A stretch of 51,881 nt of DNA from Saccoglossus kowalevskii. Taxonomy: Eukaryota > Hemichordata > Enteropneusta > Harrimaniidae. Every line of letters starts with the position of its first letter. The first letter of the stretch is position 1. The position numbers and the translations under genes are program-made. The notes beneath the pieces are model-generated. The model was not told the DNA's origin. It searched no databases and saw nothing but the letters and a program-made list of their open reading frames with translations. The stretch lies in the NCBI RefSeq assembly GCF_000003605.2, contig NW_003150758.1, positions 589,691 to 641,571 on the forward strand, given 5' to 3'. Below are positions 1 through 9,400 of the stretch, one piece after another.

Positions 1-138
1 AAATTTAAAATTAAATTTGACCTTTAAACTATATCTAGTTAACCTTTGTACCTAAAGGCTTCACTTTCCTTCAAGTTTCTCGATCGTCAATCATAACAAA
101 TGAATTACTATTTATAACGTTCCATACAAATTATTCTA

Positions 139-618
139 ATGGAGAGAAGTAGCCTGTGTGTAGCTTTATCTCGCTTGGGTTACAGTGAGGCGCGATCTGC
201 ACAGAAGACAAAAATTTATTGTTTTACTGACAGCCACAACGTTTTCGTTGCTCTTCCGACCGGAAGCGGCAAATCGATTGCATTTGAAGTTGCTCAATTC
301 TGTTTAGATAAACATCAGTTTGGCACTGTCGAATCAGATAACTTGAAAACCATAGTAATTGTCATCTCTCCTTTGCATTATGTTGCGTTGATGCAAGAAC
401 AAGTATCAAAGCTGCAGAAACTTGGACTGAAGGCATGTTATTTTTATGTGAAAACGAACACTATACCAAACGACGTTCAGCGAGGTAATTTCAACTGGGT
501 ATTCAGCAGTCCGGAAACCATTCTAGCTCACAGAAAACTGTTACTCTTCAAAGAATACAATGTTTACCTCATTATGCAGCGCTCACGCCCCCACTCCTTT
601 TCTGTATCTGTTCAGTGA
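139..618 (+). pseudogene. RecQ-like DNA helicase fragment, truncated before the DEAH motif
   Basis: An open frame of 159 codons begins with ATG. Residues near 45-60 carry a Walker A motif (LPTGSGKS) followed by a motif Ia-like stretch with VISPL and then FSSPET, the order seen in helicase domain 1 of RecQ-family ATPases, which unwind DNA. Similarity stops around residue 145, before the DEAH box, and the last residues read into unrelated repeat DNA. No helicase domain 2, RQC or HRDC region follows. The fragment could be an exon of a larger gene, but it lies in what should be an intron of POLR3C on the opposite strand. A transposed or retrocopied piece of an expanded RecQ-like family is therefore more likely. 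Confidence 0.55.
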
Positions 619-744
619 TGTCACTGCATATCATGAATCAATAATAGTAGCAGATTAGCTGCAAATAAGACCAGTCTGTGGTGGTATCGTGTTCACCCCA
701 CCTTTTGCAAAACTATTTTTTCCATTTTTTTTTTTAAAATCACC

Positions 745-1249
745 ACAGCTGGGCCAATCTACATATCTACCTGTACAGCGTCCTATGTATCTATGCAAGT
801 TTCAATGAAATGTGATGACTAGTACCTGAGATATCAGTGGAAAAGCCGAAAATTATTAAACTAATCATTATGCAAATTAGGTTAATTATATGCGTAAATT
901 TTTACCCAAAACTAATCACATCCGTGCATTAGTCCAGATCGTATGTACCATGTTTCATCAAAATCTAATGAATGGCTCTTTAGATATCAGTGAAACAGTC
1001 AAAGAACAGCTAAAAATTAGCTAATTAAATCAGGTAATTAATATGCATGGATTTCAACCAAAACCTAATTAAATCTGCGCATTAACCCAGAGCATTTTTC
1101 TCCAAGTTTCATTACAAACCAACATACAGTTCTTGAGATATCAGTGGAACGGACAGACAGACACACACACACACACACACACACATACATACATACATAC
1201 AGACAGGGTAACTGCAAAGACTCCCATTGAGTGCTTCGCACACGGGAGT
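745..1249 (-). mobile_element. Truncated copy of the ACTCCC satellite-carrying element
   Basis: Read on the minus strand this begins with ACTCCCGTGTGCGAAG, then a GGGAGTC short hairpin arm, a CA/TG microsatellite, and about three degenerate units of roughly 155 bp marked by 'ccactgatatct'. The same order of parts occurs in the full element at 21153-23119. The far terminal repeat was not found here, so this copy is 3'-truncated. It sits beside a poly-A run and a remnant of the second TTAA family. Confidence 0.6.
1147..1205. repeat. Compound microsatellite (AC)n(ATAC)n
   Basis: AC dinucleotides are followed by ATAC tetranucleotides. The tract lies inside the satellite-carrying element, at the same internal position as the TG tract of the copy at 21153, so it travelled with the element. 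Confidence 0.85.
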
Positions 1250-1318
1250 AAAAAAGTGCAGAATAATTTGGGTGAGAAAGTCAGGTGGCAAAAAGGTTAA
1301 ACAGCAAAGTCAACTTTT
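1250..1318. mobile_element. Right-end remnant of the second TTAA MITE family
   Basis: The stretch reading 'gtgcagaataatttgggtgagaaag...aaaaaggttaa' matches the right end of the element at 13718-13937, including the GGTTAA terminus. The left half was not found; the satellite element at 745-1249 seems to have inserted into it. Confidence 0.4.
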
Positions 1319-1650
1319 GCAACCAATCATAGGCTCTGAATCAGTGTAAGTTTCAATTATGCTGCAATAATCTGCTAGTCTGTGCAATATGTTATGGTTC
1401 TTTACATGCACTGAGAACAGAAACAGCACACATACGGGACTGATTTTATGACTCCTTCAACTTGATTCCATATTCCTAACACTGAATGCTGTGAGCATGA
1501 CAAGTAGGCAGTATGTACATATCTTTTTTCACTATTGATTGGGCAGTCAACCATGGATTTCAAACCTACAATCTCCCTGATACTGGACGGCACGCTAATA
1601 TTGTGACACATCAGATTGATTTTTTTTCTAATAATATCACCTCTACTTAC

Positions 1651-1755
1651 TTTATCTACTCTTCTCGACACTGCATCAATGATAGCCTGATCTCTGAGAT
1701 GCTGATGGAATCTATCAAAATTAGTATGCCAATAAACACCATCATCTGGAAAACT
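1651..1755 (-). CDS. POLR3C: POLR3C exon 6, last exon in the window
   Basis: Thirty-five codons follow a TTTTTGCAG acceptor: FPDDGVYWHTNFDRFHQH and DQAIIDAVSRRVDK, a strongly conserved RPC3 block. It ends at AAA|GTAAGT in phase 0. The frame stays open beyond the donor, but that read-through is not family-like. Confidence 0.87.
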
Positions 1756-4700
1756 CTGCAAAAAGTAGACTGAATTTAAAATATTAGAAGATGCAAGCTT
1801 TATAAAAGAAATTATGTATGCACACCCAGACAAGTTTGTAGCAACTTTAAATGAATTTAGTACCAATAACAGTACAGCAAGCATGTATGAATACATATTC
1901 ATTACAATTAGATACAAAGTGAAATCTGTAATTGGTATTCCCATATCCCAGTATAGGGTCTACAAGTGTGAATAACTCTACAATATACATGTACCTCACT
2001 TGGATCTTCAGATGCAGTGGAATCAGTTCTTATTCTTTTTGTTCCCCTATCTTCATCTTCTGATCTTCTTCTTTTTCGGGATATACAACCTGAACACAAT
2101 TTGAACACAGGTAAAAACTCACACAAGTAGTGATCACTTAAACTGACTTTCATGCTAATTAGAAACGGACATTTGATGGAGACTTTAACGACTTTACTTT
2201 ACCTTCAATTTTCATTGCTTCAGGTATTTTGTATAAATCTTCTTCCTCAATTGCTGTTTCTGACTCTGTAACTGTTGAATCGATGTCTGATGGTGGATTC
2301 ACTACTCTTTGGAGAAAATGGGTGCTCACCAAATCAATAAATTTATCCCGCACAAAACTTTCCTCTACCGTTCTATCTGTGAGAATAGTAGACAAAACAT
2401 TTGAAATAATAGTTGCATATTATGACCAGCTTGTAGCATAGAATACCAGTTTACATCAATCTATATTGAATAAATACTTAACTTAGCCTTGAAAATTAAC
2501 AAGTCACTGACATGACACAGCCCGCTGAAACTAGTCAGCCGTTTTTAATCAGAACCTGACTGATGTACAACTGATTTGTAAAGTTTAATTTGAGCAGGTT
2601 CAGTATAGGTAGAATTCTTGATGCATTTTGAGCTTTATTGACACCATTGAATCACAAACAAATGCTTGAGTATTTAAATGCTTAATCACCTTCTAACGCT
2701 TCATTCAATCTTTCTGTCACTTTGCGCACCACTTTACTCATCAATAATTGACCATTCTGTAAGATCTCTTCTACGATCAGTTCTCCTGCATCTCCATAAA
2801 GTGTTTTGACAGAATATATATACCTGAAAACAAAAATAGTTTAAAATCAATATTGAAAACACAGTCCAGTTGTTTTTCGGACAATCAGATATTTGAACTT
2901 GTGTACGCACACTTAAAAAAATAACAAAAGGGATATGTTTCATAAAATACAAACTTTGTTTCCAATAGGTATTTTCTTGTTGTCAACAGATTCAATGGAT
3001 GGAAAAGAACCAGAAATTATCAGAAAAAACTAAATAATTGAATGAAATGTGCGTTGTTTGATTGATTGACAAGAGTACTATTTCTGATAGGAGAAACCAA
3101 AAGTATTATATCAAGAACGGTCAGTCACAGCGAGTCATTCAATGAGGGCGTACTACGTTTTTTTTACGTTATTTTAACCTAGATGCATCAAGTTTTTTCA
3201 AACCTGTGAGTACTTTGATTGTCTTTCAAAGGATTGAAATTTCCAAACTTAAATTCGATGAGTAGGCATGTACATAAGATGTTACTGGCTAGAATGGATT
3301 ATGCATATGATTTACATAAAATGATACGCATTATACATTAAGTCTTCTATCCAAATAGTTCGGTGTTCTTAGGAATAGGAGTAAGTGACTAGCGCGAATA
3401 CATGTGCAGTATAAGGACTTATGCCAGCACTAGTTCTGCAGAGTTACATACCTTGGATACCTTGACAATAGCAATACAGTTTTCACACTAACTTGGTAAT
3501 ATATTATACCACGTTTGGTAGACGTGAACTTTGCCATATTGTGCGTTATAAGAACACACAATGCTTTGCGTACCTGAAAGACAGGATGTTCAGAGATTAA
3601 TGCTTTGCATACCTGAAAGACAGGATGTTCAGAGATTAATGTTTTGCGTACCTGAAAGACAGGATGTTCAGAGATCAATTAACCTTTTCATCACAAATTC
3701 ACATAATTTTGTTTATAACCTGCACTTTCCTTCAGAAGATTGGGACATAAATAGCCGAATGTTTGAACTACAAACTCTGCAGTCTGCTGGCTCCAAAATT
3801 ATGATTCATTTCGAGAAATATAAGAATATACAAAAAAAAAAAAAAAATATTGGGCTAGGTCTGATGGTGAAAAGGTTAATAGAATCCCAAACCACAGGAA
3901 CTTAGGATGAGGTTTCATCTCGTATGTATAAATAATTAAATTCTGTACGATACATTTGAACCTAAATAAAAATGTAGTATCTTCTTTAAGGCAGAAGCCT
4001 ACTCATAAATAAAAATACCTAAAGTTTACTCAGCAATAAATTGTACTCTAGGGCATTATAAAGACATGACTTAAAAAGTTGGGGGGTCACCACCCAAATT
4101 TTCGAGAAAATGATGGTTGTATTATAATGGATAGTGGCCATTTTGTCAGTATCATTACGTTTTTACTATAGGTTCTTATGCAGAGATATTACAATATATG
4201 CCATATCTCAAAATGTAGGTTGGTGACATACGTTGAAAAAATTTAAATATTGTGAATAAGAGCATAATGTCAGTCCTGAATTATTAAAAAAATCAGTGTT
4301 TTAAAACAGATCAGAAAATGCATTTTTTCTTTAATATTGTGTTCTGTGGAATTGTTCTAAAAATGGGGATTTTTGAGATATATTAAGACAAGTTTCTCAA
4401 AATACGTCACTGTAACACACAAAGAAATTCTATTCCACACAGCCATGGGACAATAACTCAATGAATGATTTCACACAATAAATCAATGAATGATTTCACA
4501 CAATAAATCAATGAATGATTTCACACAATAAATCAATGAATGATTTCACACAATAAATCAATGAACATTGACCAATGTTTCTCAAATATCATGAGAAGGC
4601 TTCTACTTTAAAGCATATTCTATTCTATTTATATAGCTGGTACATATGTATAAGTTTTTAAATTTTCTTCTCTGATACATTTTTTTTATAGGGGTGAGGT

Positions 4701-6022
4701 TTCTAATGATAGCAAAAGTAAGGACTAGAAATTAGAGAGAATTGAATTAACAAATTATCATCTTATGAATAACTCAAATATCTATGCAAAACAATTAATA
4801 GAAAAATTCTAATGTTCTTATAAAATGTTTTGATGTACCGGTATTTGAGCATGGTCACTACAATTGATACACCATAAACCTTTGAAAGCAAACACAGAAT
4901 CATTTTTACATAAGAAAATGTGCACGCACATGTATTAATTAGTGCTGCACAAAATAAAAAAAACATTATTTCATTCTAAAATTCCCATCATTACCCAGAG
5001 TTAGTTTATTATGTAGCTACTTCTTGGGTGCTTTAGTGTGTTCTACTTGTTTCTTTAGCATTATAAATGTAATACACTGAAATGGTGGGGAATTGTATAT
5101 TTCAACAGCTTAGACTGCAAAAATTGTAAAGCTATCTCTGTGTAGCAAAAATAGAAACTGCAAATTCAGGAATGGTTTAATTCTCTGTGTATAATATAAA
5201 CATATGATTTTCTCAACAAATGTGGTCAGTGACATCTAATTTTGTGAAACTTAATTGATCCCCCTTGATCAAATCTTTGTTAGAACAAATGTGAAGAACC
5301 CCCAAAACATGATTTATTTTTCTTATTTTGATTACAGGCCTAATTGTGTTCATTACCAGAATATTCAATAATCTGCATAGCGGTAACCATACTGGAATAT
5401 CAAATGCTTGTACTGAATTTCTGAATACAGTTAGTATTTATATTGAAAGTATCTTTACACTATCAAAACAACAAATGTTTGCAGAAATTTTAAGTTCAAG
5501 AGATGGGTTCATTGCCTGGATCCCCATCTCTTGAACTTAAAATTTCTAAATTTATTACAGCATATTATTTTACTATAAGTAATTTTATTCAGATTTTAGT
5601 CTTTTATGTATTTTCTTTTCCTTTGTGTACTTTTGTTTTATTATATTTAATGTCTTTTAAATATATTATTTTGTGTCAAATAAAATATACTATATTATAA
5701 ATAAATAAATACAGGTGGTGAGCTGTACGTGGAATCGTTATACAATGAAGCTAAATGATTTCACCAAGAGCTAACAATATCGGGACACAGTGTCGTATCC
5801 CCCCCCCCCCCACACCACCCACTATTTCGAATGGACCATGGTAAACCCTTGGAAAACCTAGAGAAAGTCACTTACCTGATCTAGTTTTAAGTTCGTATCT
5901 AGAGCGATTGCACGCAGTGCTTTCAAGCCATACTTTATCAAGTATGATCCGACCTTTTCCACAATTTCACCGTAGTTCTCACGCAATAATAGCGAAGCTA
6001 GTCGTATTTGTATGTTTGACAT
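1651..6022 (-). CDS. POLR3C: DNA-directed RNA polymerase III subunit RPC3, 5' part (259 residues in six exons)
   Basis: RPC3 is part of the RPC3-RPC6-RPC7 subcomplex of RNA polymerase III, which acts in transcription initiation of tRNA, 5S and other small RNA genes in the nucleus. Six exons join in frame: complement of 5876-6022, 3452-3573, 2690-2823, 2203-2376, 1995-2089 and 1651-1755. Landmarks are SLLLRENYGEIVEKVG and the LDQ-VRKALCVL junction (first winged helix), the RYPRY-IYSVKTLYGDAGELIVEE stretch, a basic linker with RKRRRSEDED (nuclear-localisation-like), and the DGVYWHTNFDRFHQH motif. The ATG at 6022 gives the family's N-terminus; open frame further upstream starts only with GTG. 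The family protein is about 530 residues, so the C-terminal half must lie left of the window. The gene is head to head with NUDT17 copy 1. Confidence 0.9.
1995..2089 (-). CDS. POLR3C: POLR3C exon 5
   Basis: Begins after GTTCAG and encodes the basic-acidic linker ISRKRRRSEDEDRGTKRIR, typical of this variable region of RPC3. It ends GAG|GTACAT in phase 0. Confidence 0.8.
2203..2376 (-). CDS. POLR3C: POLR3C exon 4
   Basis: Begins after CTCACAG; the split codon makes D, followed by RTVEESFVRDKFIDLV, THFLQRV and an acidic linker with EEEDLYKIP. It ends GAAG|GTAAAG in phase 1. Confidence 0.82.
2690..2823 (-). CDS. POLR3C: POLR3C exon 3
   Basis: Begins after TTTTCAG and encodes YIYSVKTLYGDAGELIVEE through KVTERLNEALE. 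The end is phase 1 at GAAG|GTGATT. Confidence 0.85.
3452..3573 (-). CDS. POLR3C: POLR3C exon 2, with three possible 3' splice sites
   Basis: The family-like start is VRKALCVL, directly after CTTTCAG at 3574-3576. Two further identical acceptors lie 39 and 78 nt upstream, so exon 2 could also begin at 3612 or 3651. This would insert 13 or 26 residues in frame (unit VRKALISEHPVFQ). The exon ends AAG|GTATGT in phase 2 after RYP. Confidence 0.85.
3562..3678. repeat. 39-bp tandem repeat, three copies, across the intron 1/exon 2 boundary of POLR3C
   Basis: Copies lie at 3562-3600, 3601-3639 and 3640-3678 and differ at only a few bases. On the minus strand each contains the last 27 nt of the intron, with a pyrimidine tract and CAG, plus the first 12 nt of exon 2. 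The period is 13 codons and no stop is created. Confidence 0.92.
3679..3879. mobile_element. TTAA-flanked MITE, second family (201 bp)
   Basis: The element starts TTAACCTTTTCATCAC and ends GGTGAAAAGGTTAA, a terminal inverted repeat with TTAA at both edges, as expected of piggyBac-type target choice. No open frame is present. It abuts the triplicated splice acceptor of POLR3C directly. Confidence 0.72.
3905..4450. other. Intronic DNA of POLR3C intron 1, no gene seen
   Basis: AT-rich sequence with poly-A and poly-T runs. I found no coding frame or structured element in it. Confidence 0.5.
4451..4563. repeat. 25-bp tandem repeat, about 4.5 copies
   Basis: The unit aatcaatgaatgatttcaca-caata is repeated nearly perfectly, within POLR3C intron 1. 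It is a short minisatellite with no coding signal. Confidence 0.9.
4564..5482. other. Intronic DNA, no gene seen
   Basis: AT-rich and without recognisable coding or repeat structure apart from short A/T runs. Confidence 0.5.
5483..5547. repeat. Perfect inverted repeat, 25-bp arms with a 15-nt loop
   Basis: The arm at 5483-5507 (agaaattttaag...gatggg) is matched base for base by the reverse complement at 5523-5547. It can form a strong hairpin on either strand within POLR3C intron 1. Confidence 0.93.
5876..6022 (-). CDS. POLR3C: POLR3C exon 1
   Basis: It has 49 codons from MSNIQIRL to KLDQ and ends at a CAG|GTAAGT-type donor (phase 0). It encodes the start of the first winged-helix domain. 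Confidence 0.88.
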
Positions 6023-6329
6023 TTCACTCAACTGTGTTGCAAAAGTTGCATATATGCGGTCTGCTTCTAATAGCCTCACAACGCCGATAGTGTGTTTAAC
6101 TCATCCGCGTTTCCGTAAATAGTACTATATCAATGCATGGTATATAGTTCACTATTTTCTACACTTACATATAAATAATGCATTAATGATATAATATTTT
6201 ATTTAAACCTCCGTACTGCTCATCTGTTTATCGATTTCAACTGGGCGAAAGAATACTACCGCAGTTTGCGCAATGACATGATTGAAAGGTCACAGTGAGT
6301 TGGTTGAGGTGAACAGCTGATTGGTGAGA
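6023..6329. promoter_or_regulatory. Presumed bidirectional promoter between POLR3C and NUDT17
   Basis: The two start codons are 307 bp apart on opposite strands, so both promoters and 5' UTRs must share this interval unless unseen 5' exons exist. I see no convincing TATA box on either side. The assignment rests on gene arrangement, not on a recognised motif. Confidence 0.55.
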
Positions 6330-6413
6330 ATGGCAACTCCGTCGAGTTCACGTGTTTGGGTTTATCTTCGTAAAGGAGTTGAAAACAAACCACAATTGGC
6401 GAAGTTTATACAG
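6330..6413 (+). CDS. NUDT17: NUDT17 copy 1 exon 1
   Basis: Twenty-eight codons from MATPSSSRVWVYLRKG to AKFIQ, ending CAG|GTATAG in phase 0. Its near-identical twin is at 29390-29473. Confidence 0.85.
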
Positions 6414-9400
6414 GTATAGTTAGTCCAGTGTTGTCATGAATAGACGTATACCAAATTGAATTGTCGCGTTCTTTGATGATTGGTGTATTATGGCAATGTA
6501 CAATTTTAAGTTATCATGCAGCCAGCTGAGTGCGAAATTAAATGATCAACGAAACAACTTGTCGTTTAAAGTTTAATAAAACGTTTATCCGAAGATAAGT
6601 AATTAGATTTTAATCGTCACCCCCATAACCCTTTCGTTTAATATGATAAAATTAACATTACTGAAAGAAGCTGTCCTGTATGCGATATTGAAGATGAAGA
6701 GCACTTTCTGTTAAAGCGACGTGCCGCGTCCTGTTTGATATGGAACTCATAGCGACTAATACAACTCGCGTAAAATACGTTGTTTATTTACATGAAATTC
6801 GAACGCGCGCTGCGCGACGACCACCGCGCTTTAAAATGTCAGTTATACAAACGTAAAAGGCAGATCCTTCTCAACACAATTAGACAGTGTTCTGAGGACA
6901 ACACTGATACAAGCTTTATCAACATACTATGCACAAAGAATACTGTCATGCTAAAATGTCTAGCAAAATACATATATGAATGCTTCAACCTAAGAGAAAG
7001 CAAATTAAAACAACAGCTGCCTCACAGATATCTAAATAAGTAACTTTCGGGCAAGTTTGTTGTTTTAGTTTTGTTTAGTTATTTTTTCTACTAGTGTATC
7101 TTCTTTTTTTTTTATTCTGAATGTTTCTAACATGGAATGACAACAATGCTTTATTGTACTTAGATCTATGTCCATTTTTTGGATACAGTGTACGACTTCA
7201 AAAAAGACTATATTATTATTATTATTATTATTACGATATTAAACAATTATTAATCCCCATTTGAAATTGTGGTTGAGAAAAATATATATATATGCTTGAG
7301 TGTGTCCCACAAAACACTTGATGGTTTCCCAAAATAGATAGGAAGCAGATCTATTGTCAATGGATCTTTATTTAGCGGTAAAACATACACGTCAAAATAC
7401 ACTGCTGACTAAAATGAGACTGAAATGTGGCGCACAACTGGCACATGACTAACTAGAAATTTGAAACAATGTAACAACACTGTGGCGCCAACAGGGACGC
7501 ATGAAATATCAATGTACTAGTATTCAAAGTGAAAAAGTGTAAATAATTGAATGGAAATAAACGAATATTCGAACCCATCCCCGACAGAAATAAACATCTA
7601 TAAAAATTTTGATATAAAACAAATTTACAACTTCATGAAATCTAACCTAACAAATTTGTTTTTATATTAAAGCAAATGTTTTTTTTTACTTTTCAGAGCA
7701 TCTTGGATTTTTTTGGTTGCCATGGACACATAGGAGAAGTTAGTTGTGTGCTTGAAGACAACAAGTTAATAATTTCAGACAGTAATGAGAACCGTGTCTT
7801 ACTTAAGGTCATTAATATGTTGGATTTTATAGCAATTTTTATCTTTATGCATTTAATTCTTTTTATTCAGAAATGTTATCCCCAACAGGAAAACACTTGA
7901 AATTCATGATTATGTCATACAGGTATCCTCATCCTATTGATTGTCATTGGTCATTAAAACTGATGTATGTGAAAAGTATGTCAATTTCATAAGGTAAAAA
8001 TGAATTGCTTAGTATCGGTACTCCAAATCACAATAAAAAGCACGCAAAACACGGATTAGAAACATGAGTCTATGAAACATTGTACACGCGATACAAGAAC
8101 AGGCAACATACAAAGTGGAAATGTACATGAAGGTACATAAAATGCAAACAGAACTAGTATAGTGGTTTGTACTGATAAAGAAGTCATGCAGTCAGCACCA
8201 CTTTTGAATAAATTACATTTCCCATGTGACGATTTTAACTATTGAAGGCCTTCACTATGGTTGTCATTGAAAGTTTGTTTTAATTTTCTGCACTTCTTTT
8301 TAGTCCCTGTTCGATCGCAGTCTAAAAACGGGGACTTATGGATTGACCTTTGTGCATCTGTATGTCCGTGCACCTGTATCTTAGACATGATTGGACCAAT
8401 CACAATCAAACTTCACACATACATCATACATAATAGTATACATATGCACATTAATTTGTTCCCCATTTTGATTCAAGATTGCTGAATAGTAGTCATTTTT
8501 GTGCTAAAAAATCATCAAAATCAACTTTAATGCTCTTCATTTTATTTTTCATATCGGATTTAAAATGGCCGACTGGCGGCCATTTTTTTTTTAATGAATG
8601 CAGTTTTAGTGCCATATCTTTGCCATGCTTTGATTATGTTTGAATTTTATATATTCATTATACATCATGACATAGATATATATATACTGATTCAAAATGG
8701 GCAAATGGCAGCCATTTTTGTGCTAAAAAATTAAGCATTCTGGCATACCAGAACTGAATCTTGGTGTTTATGGATGGATTTGGTACATACATTAGAGAAT
8801 ATTAGTTTCTGATGCACATCATTTAATTTTTAGATTGGATTCAAAATGGCTGACTGGCGGCCATTTTGTTTTAAGAAATGCGCTTCTAGAGCCATTTCTT
8901 TTTCTCAAATTTTATATACTAGTATTCATCATACATCATATTATAGATATATAGATGTATTCAAAATGGCCGACTGGTGGCCATGTTTTAATTAATGCTG
9001 TTCCAGAGCAATATTTCTCAATATGGACAAGTACTCGTTTGACAATCAGATACAAGATGTCGATCATTTTAATGTTAAAAAAATCATCATAATCAAGCAT
9101 CATCTTCTGGATCCCATCTTGAATTTTCAAGGTGAATGTTTCGGCGAAGCACTCCACTACCACCTTGAAGTATTTCATTAGGAATATGTGTATGTGACAA
9201 TGCCCTCACAGTTTGGAATCAGTTTACCAACAGCCAATCATATTGCTTCTTTCATCAACGCGCTTGGCCAAGCTATCAACATTGTCGGGGCATATGCAGG
9301 GTAATCTTGTTACACGGTTCAGGGGGTGTCAACAACCATCCCAAAGTACCGTTTTCTGAGAGTTTTTGGCCTTTGTTTTCACCATGATGGTTGCCAGGCG

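Noticed and set aside
1402-1650. Continuation of the POLR3C exon 6 frame past its donor
   Set aside because: The residues after VDK do not resemble RPC3 and a good GTAAGT donor precedes them.
3430-3678. Exon 2 frame read as a repeat protein (ISEHPVFQ units)
   Set aside because: The repeats are duplicated intron end plus exon start; only alternative splicing could make them protein, so they are treated as a splicing finding.
6023-6079. Longer N-terminus of POLR3C
   Set aside because: The upstream start would be GTG; the ATG at 6022 fits the family's start.
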